Shown here: positions 20,072 to 30,746 of the stretch, piece after piece
How the letters are laid out: every line of letters starts with the position of its first letter
Position numbering within the stretch: the first letter of the stretch is position 1
The notes under the pieces: model-generated
Told to the model about the DNA's origin: nothing
Database searches by the model: none
Seen by the model: only the letters and a program-made list of their open reading frames with translations
Translations under genes and position numbers: made by a program
NCBI GenBank assembly: GCA_958299035.1
Contig: CATQJL010000316.1
Location: forward strand, 27,596,012 to 27,660,011
Length of the DNA: 64,000 bases
Origin: Cylicocyclus nassatus
Taxonomy: Eukaryota; Nematoda; Chromadorea; Rhabditida; Strongylidae
Direction: 5' to 3'

Positions 20072-22263
20072 TTGGATCTAGGTCCAAGGTTCTCACCTGT
20101 TCAATCGATTGGATGTAGGGTCTCGCGCAAGATAGTTGGCAACCTCCAATTTGTTCATGATGAGGAACTAAGGCGTAGGGCAAACCAGAAAAACCCCGAA
20201 AACGGCGCGTATAATAACACAACAACATCTTTTCCTGCTATGCCATTTCCGCGACTCCTCTTCAAACCACAGAAGCCTAATGGTATGGTAGACACACAAT
20301 TTCGCGTATATGCAACGTCTGTGTCTCCATTAGGTGCCGCAGAAACAGACAAAAAAAGCAATTTAACATTTGCGCAGCGGCGCGGCCTACGCGAGATCTA
20401 TGATCTGTGCAATGCAGGGAAAATCAAAGTTTCTGTTAGCGATAAGGATGGGAAGTTCGTGGTTGCTTCACGTGAATTGACATGGCAATCACGAAGCATC
20501 ATCTGGCAGATGATACTGTATATCAACCTTCATCCGCAGATGGCTTCAAAAAGAATATCGTCTCAATAGGGTATGAGTGGAAACGGCACACTCCGCAGGT
20601 TTATCAAAGCACATTGTAACGCGTCTTAAAAGCAAATTATGTATGTCCAATTTTGTACATGTAACGCGTCTTAAAAGCAAATTACGTATTTCCAGTTTTG
20701 TACACACTTACAAGAACACACAAGCCTCCCGCTGCAGGGCTCACCCCGAAAAACGCATGCGTTTTCAAGGTTAGGCCCAAAATCAGCAGTGTTGGTAGTC
20801 CAACCGATAGAATAGCATGGTTTTTAAACATAATCTTAACGCAGCTTTCACAGTGTTTTCCTGCACACCTCTCCAACATCAGCAGGTAACTCGACCGCCT
20901 TCGCGATATGCAGTCCAACCCATCTGTTATAAAATTGTTTGACGTGACGTTATTGCATACTGACGTGTCAAACGATGCTGCCTTGCAAGGTATTTGTTAG
21001 CTTTTATTGGAGCATGGTCCTCGCTTCATCTGTATGGATTCAGCATAAGTACCATAATGACCTTGCTACAGGAATGCCTGCATTGTAACGTTTTCCGATT
21101 GTGCGGTCATTATTATAAGCAGCGAGGCTTAGCAGTGAGGCAAGCGTCCCACTTCTTAGCGCCTATACTAGCCACTGCTTTTATATCTAAGGTAGAAGCG
21201 CCAGTACTGGAACGAAAGCCACTGTTTTATTGCCGTTATATAAATGACTTTTGCACTGCTTGCTCCACGAAGACTGAGATGGACATATGCTTTAGCATCT
21301 TTGACGAGCAATTTCCAGGCATAAAGTTTACGAGGGAGAAACCTCACGAAAATTGTCTTCCACTTCTCAACGTCCAAATTTACCTATCGCGCGGGAAGGG
21401 GGGGGGGATACAAAACTAAGTGGTATCGCAAACCCACCTGCAAAAAAAATATTTTGGTGCACTATTCGTCTGAGCACCCTCGCAAAATCAAAGATTGTAT
21501 AATTACATGCATGTTCAAAACAGCTGCTCGCAGTTTCATCTGGTAGCCAAGAACGCTTTGTGTCATTGTCTTTGGCTCACCAAGTTGCCCGATCGGGCGG
21601 TATTACGGCAGTACACCGCAGTCGCGCAGCTTTGTGGGCGGTAGGGCCTGTCCAGCTTCTATAGCAGACAAGATTTCTATTTGCCTCCGTTTGTATCGGA
21701 TGAATTTAGCAGGGCAGTGCGGCGATGCGTACATTGCCAGTTTGCAAGAAACCGTGAGGGAGATCGATTTACCGCCGCCAGACCTTGTGCGGCAACTGGT
21801 TCGCAACCGTATGTATTCGTACTATTTGACCCCAGGTTGCGTATTATGCCCATATAGCAGAAAGGGTGACTGTATTGTGTCAGGAGTGATTTATCTGATT
21901 ACATGTTTATCATGTGGCGACACCTACATTAAGAGACCGGCGTCCTCTTTGTGTTTGTATCTAAGAAAGTCTAGATGGCTAGATAAGTCTAAGCCCTTTA
22001 CACCTCTGGGTCAACATCGCAGAACATGCCACGAAAACGCTAAAGTTCAAATTGGAGTGAAGATTTTGTCGTTTGAGCCTGAAGTCCTAGCACGCAAAAT
22101 GTTGGAATCGTTTATAATAGCTGTTAGAAATCCAAAAATGAAAAGAGAGAAAAGGAGAGTGCATTGCGATTACTACCGAACTCGCACCTTATCAATCCCT
22201 CTGTGGATGTGGGTCAGGTCACTTTGGCGTATAAAAGTGAGGTTGAGGCACAGTTTGGCATAA
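20072..22263 (+). pseudogene. PLE copy A: Penelope-like RT plus GIY-YIG endonuclease, decayed
   Basis: The parts come in the right order across frames. The N-terminal region is at 20072-20569 (GLREIYDLCNAGKIKVSVSD). The RT fingers are near 20690-20890 (KVRPKISSVGSPTDRIAWFL). The RT core is at 20994-21419 (LAPILATAFISK, YCRYINDF, GIKFTREKPHENCLPLLNVQ), followed by KWYRKPTCKKNILVHYSSEHP. The endonuclease is at 21634-22263, with QLVRNRMY, the C-x2-C-x6-C cluster of CVLCPYSRKGDC, VIYLITCLSCGDTYI and ARKMLES. It is inactive. The RT aspartate pair reads YIND instead of YIDD. The GIY-YIG helix that should read ETGR...R..EH is replaced by KRPASSLCLYLRKS. There are several frameshifts, including one at a ten-G run (21398-21407). 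GIY-YIG fused to a telomerase-like RT is diagnostic of PLEs. Confidence 0.85.
20615..20704 (+). repeat. 45 bp tandem duplication inside PLE copy A
   Basis: TGTAACGCGTCTTAAAAGCA and the following bases repeat after exactly 45 bases with a few differences. It lies between the N-terminal region and the RT fingers and would insert 15 codons in frame. Confidence 0.85.
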
Positions 22264-22360
22264 TGTTGCCCGTTTTTCAACTACCGCTTTCTTTTCGATT
22301 TTGTTTTGTCTTTGTTCTTGACGTCTGAGCGCGTAATTACTCACGACTTCAACTTTCTAG

Positions 22361-22400
22361 GCTCCCAAGAAGGCATTCAATGCGGAAACGGCGACATCAG
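22361..22400 (+). ncRNA. Degenerate hammerhead-like motif at the end of PLE copy A
   Basis: CCCAAGAAGGCATTCAATGC then GGAAACGGCGAC and CAATAAA. The stem GCATTCAATGC, GAAAC box and following AATAAA align with the better motif at 24079-24107, but the CUGANGA core is lost. It lies about 100 bases after the endonuclease end. Confidence 0.35.
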
Positions 22401-22450
22401 CCAATAAATTATTGTTACCAATCTTGGTGTATCTCGAAAACTATGTCTAC
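22395..22450 (-). repeat. Right terminal inverted repeat of PLE copy A
   Basis: Inverted copy of 19941-19995. The pair delimits an element of about 2.5 kb. Confidence 0.7.
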
Positions 22451-22783
22451 AAGTGACTATCATGCCAAGATTGAAGCATAACCGAACAATGTCATCTAAC
22501 CATTTTACAGTCTTTAGAAGCATACATAACGTTCTGACGTTTTTTTATTGTACAAAAGTCATATTCCATTACATTCTAGTTATCCTTCGCCTGTTTAGAG
22601 GGAGTTCATTTCTGAGACGATAGTCAACAGAACTGAAAAAAGAATCCAAAAAACCGTGAGTCTGATTTATAGATGTTTAAAATCTTAGTATTCCCAAACC
22701 CTACCGTCCTACTCTCCCTTCTCACAAGGGAGGTCCATCTGATCGAAGTGGCCTTTCCACTTGAAATTGACGTGACTATAAAG

Positions 22784-22831
22784 AGCATCGAACGCTAATT
22801 CCAAATCAGCATCGAACGCTAATTCCAAATC
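22784..22831 (+). repeat. 24 bp tandem duplication
   Basis: AGCATCGAACGCTAATTCC plus AAATC occurs twice in direct succession with no differences. The matching right arm of the fold-back has only one copy, so the duplication happened after the arms formed. Confidence 0.9.
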
Positions 22832-23080
22832 TGTCTTCGTTATCTGCCGAGCGCCTCTAGACATCGAGTTATGAGCATTTTTTGAGTTGAAAAATTGAAA
22901 TCATAATTAGCGCAAAATTTGTCAGAATTGCTTAAATGGTCCAATGTTAATTACCAGAACACTCCATTTGAACAATACCTTCTGTTCAAAATACTCATAC
23001 ATAACGCTGTTCTATTTGAGCGCTGAAAAGACCGTAAAATATTATTAGAATATGCGGTAATTTTTCGCACCAGGAAAATA

Positions 23081-23581
23081 TTAGGTTGTCCCATAAGTTT
23101 TTTCATATTCGGACCTTCAATTCGATTTTTCTCAGGAACTACAGCACCTAGTAGGCTGCAAATTTTTGGCAGTAATTCTGAGCGAATAAGCTATATAATC
23201 ACCTACTTGCGGGCAAAGAAGTGATACAGGCAATGTTTAAAAATTGAGCGCATTATTTTTTTCTTGGTTAGCCATCAGAAAAATGCAGCAAGTGCATTTA
23301 TAAATATCCGATAAGGAGAGTATATGCATGAAAAAATGGGAAATTTGCAGAGCTGTTTTGAACTGAGATATGATGATTTTCGTTTTTTCGAAAAATCGGG
23401 AAATTTTTTTATTTTGGCTTGGAGCATGTTGCGGATTGGACTTGGTGCGAACTTTTGAATGCCGTCTTGTAGAGCTTACTTTGATCTGTCGAACGGTACC
23501 CTGCAATTTATCAGGAGTTCAAGAAGAACTGATTTATGTCGTTGAAAAGTCAGGTATGAAAAGATTTATGGGACAACCTAA
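23081..23581. mobile_element. 501 bp mariner-type MITE, TTAGGTTGTCCCATAA ends
   Basis: The ends TTAGGTTGTCCCATAAG and CTTATGGGACAACCTAA-like are flanked by TA (23079-23080 and 23582-23583). No transposase reading frame. Confidence 0.8.
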
Positions 23582-24078
23582 TATTAATATTAGGTTGTCA
23601 TGAAAATAATGTCCGTTTTTATTTGCTTGCTTTAACAAAGCAACCAGACTCGACCCATCAAAGGATAAGGGATACTGTTCGATAGAGCAAAGCAAGCTCT
23701 ACAAGATGGCTTTCATGATTTTGCGCCAAGCTCGACCCATGGAAAGTTCGAACTCAAAATCTGAAAATATCCAAATGTCCAAAAAATTGAAAAAAATTAG
23801 ATCTTTGTCCGTATGATTTCTACAGGCCTCCCACTCGCTCACATCAATACTATCGTTATTTGATATCCATATGTGCGATTGCCGTATTTTTTCCTTGACT
23901 ATAAACTGAGAAAACGAAAATTTCCCTGATTTTCTCAAAGCAATGCTGAGCCGTTTTTGCATATGTAGTTCTATACTACAATCCTAGGTAAGTATAACTG
24001 TAGATTTTCAGCCCATTCCAAGCGGTAGTTTTCGAAAAATAAAGAATTCGGATTTTTAACAATGATACACTTTATTGC

Positions 24079-24107
24079 CTGACGTTTCGGTTACACACCA
24101 TCTTCAG
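24079..24107 (-). ncRNA. Hammerhead-ribozyme-like motif, best match in the window
   Basis: Minus strand CTGAAGATGGTGTGTAACC then GAAACGTCAG. Core CUGANGA and GAAA are intact, helix II is GGT/ACC with GTGTA loop, and GUC supplies a cleavage triplet. It is followed by GCAATAAA. Helix III is extremely short (AC/GU), as in PLE hammerheads that work best as dimers. Activity is inference. Confidence 0.55.
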
Positions 24108-24132
24108 AGGCCTGGAAAGGTGTCATTCACTT

Positions 24133-24163
24133 TGATGTAAGACGGTGTGTAACCGAAACGTCA
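24133..24163 (+). ncRNA. Partner hammerhead-like arm, core degraded
   Basis: TTGATGTAAGACGGTGTG then TAACCGAAACGTCAGG. It matches the opposite arm except that the first core segment has extra bases. Confidence 0.35.
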
Positions 24164-24905
24164 GGCAATAAAGTGTATCATTGTTTAAAAACCTGTACGA
24201 CAAAGAAGATTAACTGAAGTTATACTAGAATGCCCAGGTTACAAGAATGGAGGACTTTCAACATAAAGAATTCGGATTTTTTCGTTTCAGTTTCAGTGCT
24301 AAAATCAACATTTCTCGAAAACTACCGCTTGGAATGGGCTGAAAATCTACAGTTATACTTACCTAGGCTTGTAGTATAGAACTACATATGCAAAAAACAG
24401 CTCAGCATTGCTTTGTGAAGATCAGGGAAATTTTCGTTTTTCAGTTTCTAGTCAAGGAAAAAATACGGCAATCGCACATATGGATATCAGATATAGATAG
24501 TATTGATGTGAGCGAGTGGGAGGTCCGTAGAAATTATTTGGACGAAGATCTGATTTTTTTTCATTTTTTTGGCATTTGGAATTCTTTAGATTTTGAGTTC
24601 GAACTCTCCGTGGATCGAGCGTAGCGCAAAGACATTAGTGCCTTCTTGTAGAGCTTGCTTTGCTCTACCGAATAGTATGCCTTAGCCTTTGTTGGGTCGA
24701 GTCTGGTTGCTTTGTTAAAGCAAGCAAATAAAAACGGACATTATTTTCTTGACAACCTAATAATTCGGCATACAGAGGCGCTCGGCAGATAACAAAATTG
24801 AATTTGAAATTAGCGCTCGATGCTTTTCAAAGTGGCAAAAAACTTATTTGGAAAGGTCACTTCGAGTAATCGGACCTCCCTTGTCAGTATGCTCAACAAT
24901 CGAAA

Positions 24906-25744
24906 CCTGAAGTACAGACATATTGTCAACAATTTCAGTTCCTGCTTCCTCTACGATCTAAGACCAAAATCAAAGTAGTGAATACTGGATCTTGAACCTC
25001 ACAGTGAACGACAGGGTAGGTTTGACTGAACGACAAATTACGTTTGGCTTAAATTGTTTAATTTTCAATCTTTAGCCTATCAAACATACGCATGATTTTC
25101 TTCACCTCAAGACTGCATCATCGTAAGCAAAAATTTAGAACTTTCCGAATAGCAAAATGTAAATGTGTTCCAATCTCTTGACATTTGTGTTTTTTAGATG
25201 TATCTCTTGCAAATTTACCACTCACTGTTGTTCCGATCTACCTTACATCATCAATAGTTCTGACTAAATAGTGCTACGCTTTCGCAACTCTTGAATATAG
25301 AAAGGATGTAGAAAGGATGACAATTTGTATTCCATTTCAAGGCTGCTAACTATAAATTGATGCGAGAATACTGGACGTTTTGTAAAGTACCACTTGACAT
25401 GCTAAAACTTTTGAGAAATCTGCATTTCTGAATGAAATAAAAAACATCAGAAGCAGCAAACCCTTCGCAGTACGGCGCACATTTAACTGTAGTCAAAACA
25501 TGTGCCTCCCTTCAAAGTTTGTTAATGTTGATAATAAGTTGCCTGTCTTGTAGCCGCAAGCCAGTAGGACAAAAGAAAACGCAGGAGGGCTTGAGCAAAG
25601 AGGACTCAAAGAATAAAAAATCTAAATCTGAAACTGTCAGGTTTTATCAACTTTTTTTCCAGTTGGCCTCAAAGTCCCACTTACAAAAAAATTCTATGTA
25701 TTGAACTGCCAAACTTTTCGCAAAAGTTTTCAGCAGGGTAGTTA
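24906..25744. other. Non-coding stretch, no gene recognised
   Basis: Short ORFs only. The 3' end may include unaligned 5' sequence of PLE copy B. Confidence 0.4.
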
Positions 25745-26733
25745 TGTTCCAGACCATCTTCAGATTGGCTATGGGTCAGAGGCTAGCCCCTGTCCTCGCA
25801 TTGCTTTGTGAGTAAAATTGAGGAACCGGTGCTAGCCCGCATGCCGCTGATGTACTGCCGTTACATCGATGACTGCTGTATATTTACGTTCACACAGTCC
25901 GAAATGGACAAGTTTCGATTCTCAACCAGCAGTCGCAGTATATAAAGCTCACACGAGAGAGACCGCACGAAGGATGGCTCCCCTATCTCAAGCACAGATC
26001 AAATTGTCCAGTGGCATTGTTAGCACGAAGTAGTAACGCAAGGAAAGCTCAAAGAACATCCTTATCAACAGATCTGCGCTTGCGTCCACGAAACCAGTGA
26101 TCAGGAATATGTCAAGACAGCTATGCAGATGTGCTCCGGAAAAAGAGAACGTGCTCACGAAGTTTAGCCTTTCAGATTGCTTGCAGCAATGGTTACCATC
26201 ATCTGCCGTGTATTCCACATCACGCAAATGGTGGTCACATTTGTGATAATGAGTACTATGCCTGCCATTTATTTCCACAACATCAGTGCGGCTTTTAGAA
26301 AGTGCATTCATTATACGCGCACAACTGCAAGACGATATTGTTCTAGTGTACATCCCAAACGACAATATAAAAAACAATTAATTCGAAACAGGCTTTACGA
26401 TCGACGCTGTTTATGAGAAAGATGCGTAGTCCATTCGTACGGTAAAATAGGTGATTGTGCACAAGCGGGAGTGGTTTATCAATTGAAATGCCTTAGCTGC
26501 AATGTCCTCTATGTTGGCGAAACTGGAAGATCGCTTAGTATTCGCATAAACGAACATCTGGCAGATAAAAGGCGTAAAACCATGTTATCACCGTTGGGCA
26601 GGCATACGAAGCGCATGATGGAGCCGATTTCGATGCAAAGTGCGAAATCTTAACCCATGAGAAGGAAACCTTAGCTAGAAAGGCTTTGGAAGCATTCTGG
26701 ATCTCTTTAAAGAATCCAGCAATGACCAAATAA
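25745..26733 (+). pseudogene. PLE copy B: RT fragment plus GIY-YIG endonuclease, decayed
   Basis: Read across frames: FRLAMGQRLAPVLALL, SKIEEPVLARMPLMYC, RYIDDCC (the RT aspartate pair retained), IKLTRERPHEGWLPYL, then KRQYKKQLIRNRLYDRRC. The endonuclease is VVYQLKCLSCNVLYVGETGR and SLSIRINEH at about 26470-26560, with the GIY-YIG tyrosine, YVGETGR and the arginine helix intact. It ends with AKCEILTHEKETLARKALEA. At least four frameshifts or stops. The endonuclease block alone is open for 60 codons. The order and motifs match copies A and C. Confidence 0.8.
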
Positions 26734-27018
26734 GAATGAGTGCTTGTCAGTCACCAAACGACTTCCTTCCATATATCGTTATGCGATCTATAGATCACGT
26801 GCTATGTGCATTTATAACATAGCTCAGTCTTTCCGCTTAAACCATCACTACTTCCGGTGCGAAAACTGACGTAGCAGTGTTGTCAACGGTATGTTCATTT
26901 TCTGGCGCTAACAATTTTTGCGGTAGGGATGTTGAACGAAGGTCGAGAACTAGCAAGAATGAGGATAGTGCTTGATGGCCTCTTTTTACAGTCGACGCTT
27001 TGAGCCACTTTCAGGCCT

Positions 27019-27050
27019 CTGAAAAAGACGAAAGGCGTCGAAATGTTAGG
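27019..27050 (+). ncRNA. Hammerhead-like motif at the end of PLE copy B
   Basis: CTGAAAAAGACGAAAGGCG then TCGAAATGTTAGG. Helix II is a clean GACG/CGTC hairpin. The core CUGANGA has one change (CTGAAAA), and GAAA and GTT are present. It is followed by GGAATAAAG at about 27058. About 290 bases after the endonuclease end. Confidence 0.4.
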
Positions 27051-27129
27051 CTTTGATTGGAATAAAGAACACCTAGCAAACCTGTCTGGCACAGCAGTAC
27101 TGAAGAATTTTAGCTGCAACTTCATTTAA

Positions 27130-27817
27130 ACCTAGTATTACTGATTTCCAAAACGGCCGTTGTTCAAGTGGAACCCAACGTATTTTTTCTGCTCGACTGA
27201 TGTAGAGTCTAAAAGCTAAACCAATTAAAAAAGCAGTGGCTTACCTTAAGCAAACAAAAATATTTACGAAAGACCCATCATTTTTTGAAGCACATATTAG
27301 GTGTCTGCAAGTCCTGTCAGTTTCTTGAAGTTACCCTCAAATCCCGTACAGAACGAACACATATTTCAAGTTGTATACGATGCAGATCCAGTTGATTCGT
27401 TGAAAGAGTGCTGAGATAATCGCAGAAGATTACAGCCTTTAGTTTCCTATGTCCGATTTTCGCTAACTCTCAAGATTTTTGTATGACTTTGGGGGAGCTT
27501 CAATGAGTAACAGGTAGGGAGAACCTTTTGCCAGATGGAGCATTTGGTTTCCTTTTTTCAGCAACTCTTTCAAAAAATTTCAAAATAATTTTGAAAGTCT
27601 TGAAGTTTGAAGAAAATTGCAAAACCTATTACTGCACCAAACACTGCAGAATCTTCAGAATAATGAAGTCTCAAAACTCCCTTAATGCTATTACTGACTT
27701 TACAAAGTATAAGGGTGATTTTTGATTCAAAAGATGAAGATTTTAGATTAGGATGCGTCAGTGCGCACTCGTGAAATAGATGCTGCAATTTTTCTTACAA
27801 ACTTCGCGTAACTCCCT
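27130..27817. other. Non-coding stretch, no gene recognised
   Basis: AT-rich. ORFs here overlap on both strands and carry no recognisable motif. Confidence 0.4.
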
Positions 27818-28189
27818 TTAAGGCAGCGTCCAGGCAAATCTGGACCTAAGGGGCTCTCACGTAGAAAGTAACCTTGGGGCCCTAAATAAGCCTCTGCCCC
27901 AGCGGCAGTTCAGATAGTGCACTCACGGCTAAGATATTGGGCTTCATACTATGCCTCGTGACCGTATTCGCACGAATTCATGGCTCTGCACATCAGTTTC
28001 GTGTGGATTCTCGCGCGAAAGCGCCACGAATCCATGCGATTACGATCAGGGGGCATAGTTTGGATTCCAATATCTTAGCCGTGAGTGCGCTATTTGAATT
28101 GCTGCTTTTGCGAGTCTTATTTAGGGCCTCAAGATTACTTTCCACGTGAGAGCCCCTTAGGTCCAGATTTGCCTGGACGCTGCCTTTGA
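27818..28189. mobile_element. 372 bp TTAA-type MITE (AAGGCAGCGTCC ends)
   Basis: TTAAGGCAGCGTCCAGGC at the left and GCCTGGACGCTGCCTTTGA at the right. Inverted arms of about 140 bases (CTAAGGGGCTCTCACGT, GCACTCACGGCTAAGATA). The interior is also palindromic around CACGAATTCATGG. No coding capacity. Confidence 0.75.
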
Positions 28190-28745
28190 GAAAGACAGCT
28201 CTTATTGTTAGAAAGAAGAGGAAAAAATGCATTGAATGGTCTGAGCCGTTTACCATCTTATGTGTTACGAAGTAAGAATAGATGGAATGTAAAATTTGGT
28301 CACTTCAAAAAATATATTTTAGAAATTTTGAAAGAGAAACCACGGAGCAACAAAATTGCTGCGGCTGGTAAAAGGTTTTCCCTAGCACTCCTTCAACGAA
28401 TCACACTGAAAATATAGCAGCTGGAAAGTGGAAGAAATTTTGCCGAAACAACTCAAAATGTTTGTTCATCTTCACTGTACAGGATTTGAAGGTCATTTAA
28501 AAAAAAAACTGAGAAAATTTTCGGACGAACCTGTTATAATTTTTTAATGGATGAAATGTGTTTTCGAAAATTGAAATACAAATTTTTATGCTAACTACCT
28601 ATATCATATCAAGATTATGAACAAGTCCGGAAAAGAGGTTGGCACACGACTGCCGAATACTCCCTTCCCTCCCCCCCCCCCACCTCATTCCCCTACGTCC
28701 CTCGTGGTGATGCGTAAAACTTCTATGCAGATGAGGGTGTTTAGC
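28190..28745. other. Non-coding stretch with eleven-C run
   Basis: No gene recognised. C tract at 28671-28681. Base composition becomes markedly more AT-rich toward 28740, where PLE copy D begins. Confidence 0.4.
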
Positions 28746-29712
28746 TTATAAACAAATCAAATACAAAAGACAATAAAAGTGAGACAACAGACAACATTTA
28801 TATCAACATAAATAACATGCAATTATACTCAGCTGATTTCACAAATATGTTTACTAGCCTACCACATTACTTAATAAAAACCAACCTCAAGGAACTTCTC
28901 AAATTATGCTTCAAAAATGCAAACAAAAAATATCTGACATATAATGGCTTTAACAAAATATACTACACCGATAATATAAACACAAAATCTAGCCACAGAA
29001 ACTACACCATTTCAGATTTATTGTATTACATTGATTATATTCTTGATAACAGTTTCTGTAGATTTAGCACATGCATTTTTGAACAAAAAATAGGGGTACC
29101 ATAAGGCGGTAATTTTAGTCCATTGTTAGCAGACCTGACACTATCTTGGTATGAATACAAGTATATAGTTAATAAAATAAATAGCAATAAACAACTTTTC
29201 GCATTTCGTTATATGGATGATCTATTAATCATACACAACCGCACTGAACCTACAATTCATAATATAATCAAAAACGTATACGATACAAACTAAGTTTGGA
29301 AACTACTTATATAGATAATTTACATTGTAATTATTTGGACTTACATATTACAATCATTAATAACAGAATCACAACTAAAATGTATAACAAAACTGATAGT
29401 TTCCCTTTTCAAGTAAAAAGATTTATACACATCACTTCTGGTGTATCCAATCACATCAAAAACGCAATTGTTTACACAGAAACTTTAAGAGTCGCCCGTA
29501 CTTGCACTTATCTTGACGATTTTGTCAAAAAAATACTACAGTTACGAAACTTACTTATTTCCAATGGATACAATGAAAACATGATTTATACAAATATTTT
29601 CAAGGCTTACATAAGAATAATTTCATACTATATAAATATGAATTTTACAATTACGATAAAATTAAAAGATTATTACACATTCTACATCAAAATTTACACA
29701 ATATATAGTTAA
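28746..29712 (+). pseudogene. PLE copy D: AT-rich divergent Penelope-type RT
   Basis: The RT is readable from 28746. It starts YSADFTNMFTSLPH (RT motif with the first aspartate) and continues NFSPLLADLTLSWYEYKY, then FRYMDDLLIIHN (catalytic YMDD). After a frameshift near 29285 it reads CNYLDLHITI and SNGYNENMIYTNIF. One in-frame TAA at 29102-29104 falls inside the GVP.GGN motif. It belongs to the Penelope-type RTs by motif order but is very different from copies A, B and C. It is much richer in A/T and Asn/Ile/Tyr. No GIY-YIG domain is visible: the region after it is interrupted by the MITE at 29724 and the Helitron array at 30747. Damage is light (one stop, one frameshift). Confidence 0.7.
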
Positions 29713-29723
29713 TTGATGTAATA

Positions 29724-30593
29724 TTAGGGTGATCCAAAAGTAATGGGGCACCTTGATTTTTTGAGAATTCTTCAAGATCTCTTTCTGATTAGCTATGAAC
29801 AACCAGCAATTTGAACGTTTTTGTATAAAGTGACCTTCGCAGGTTATCCTGACAGCACCTTGCAGCACCTCAGCGACATTCCTTCAAGCGGCGCTTCAAA
29901 AAAGTCAGACAGACTTTTTTGAACGCCATCCGAATTTGTGCTGCTGCACCTGAAGGACCCTCGACATATGGCATACCATTCGAAAGAGCTTTCCGAGTTC
30001 TTTCTGATGATTACTTGAATATTCAAAAAATGCCCACTGTTTCATACAAAAAGGCACTTTATTCGAAAATGTGGGGTGTTTGGCGCAGATTTTTAGACTA
30101 AAATTCATGTTTTGGCCCACAATTTTTTGAAAACGAGAAAAGTCGAAGTAATACGCATATGTGTGGATAGAGCGTAAAAAGCACTATCAGAAAGCAACTG
30201 TTAAAGTTTAGCTTATTTGATTACCTTGATGAAAGATTAAGTACTATGTCTCTTGATACCAAATGCTATATATTCTATTCTAAAGCCTTGGGACCACCGA
30301 GCTATTCTGGATTTGGTGACAGTCCCCTCACCCATTGCTGTGCACATATCTTTGGTAGGATCACTTGTTCTATTGCGGCGCTGCTGATCAAAGTTCAAAA
30401 TTGCTTGAAGCGATGAGATCTCATTTAAGCGCTTATAAAAATAACGCCATGTGACAATGTCCAACTATAGACCTCGATCAGAAGGTTTTGTTATGTACTA
30501 ACATCTGCCAAAACTTGGACTTCCAACTAGCTTTTCTATTTGAGAAAACTGCATTTATTCTCTGGGTGCCCCATTACTTTTGGATCACCCTAA
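29724..30593. mobile_element. 870 bp mariner-type MITE, TTAGGGTGATCC ends
   Basis: TTAGGGTGATCCAAAAGTAA and its inverse ending TTACTTTTGGATCACCCTAA are flanked by TA. TIRs are about 30 bp. The interior ORFs have no transposase motif. It is inserted into the AT-rich block that holds PLE copy D. Confidence 0.85.
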
Positions 30594-30746
30594 TATATGT
30601 CTTATACCAGCCTTCAATTAAGCTCTTTCTTACGATCCTGATCAATAGTACATATCATTAATCAGTACAGTTATTTCGATACACATCTACTACAAACAAC
30701 CAATTTAGTAAAGTAGTCTATCAAAATGACTAACATCATCTATCTA

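Larger units (their letters stand above)
24044..24190. repeat. Palindromic PLE-end insertion at the MITE centre
   Basis: AATGATACACTTTATTGCCT then GACGTTTCGGTTACACACC is repeated inverted at 24140-24190. Each arm contains GAAACGTCAGGCAATAAAG, the shared sequence of the hammerhead-like PLE ends. Confidence 0.75.
23590..24760. mobile_element. 1.17 kb mariner-type fold-back MITE, TTAGGTTGTC ends
   Basis: The ends TTAGGTTGTCATGAAAATAA and its inverse at 24741-24760 are flanked by TA. The inverted arms are several hundred bases long: GAGCAAAGCAAGCTCTACAA, CGCACATATGGATATC, TAAGTATAACTGTAGATTTT and others recur inverted. The centre (24044-24190) is a smaller palindrome made of PLE-end sequence. 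A partial relative begins at 43882. Confidence 0.8.
22720..24905. mobile_element. Outer fold-back element hosting two nested MITEs
   Basis: The left arm at 22725-22865 (ACAAGGGAGGTCC, GAAGTGGCCTTTCC, GCATCGAACGCTAATT, TTATCTGCCGAGCGCCTCT) is inverted at 24768-24900. The arms differ by a 24 bp duplication in the left arm (22784-22831). The space between is largely filled by MITEs at 23081-23581 and 23590-24760. Confidence 0.65.

Noticed and set aside
26471..26653. GIY-YIG domain as a homing endonuclease or group I intron
   Set aside because: It lies directly after Penelope-type RT motifs in the same order as in copies A and C, so it is the PLE endonuclease.
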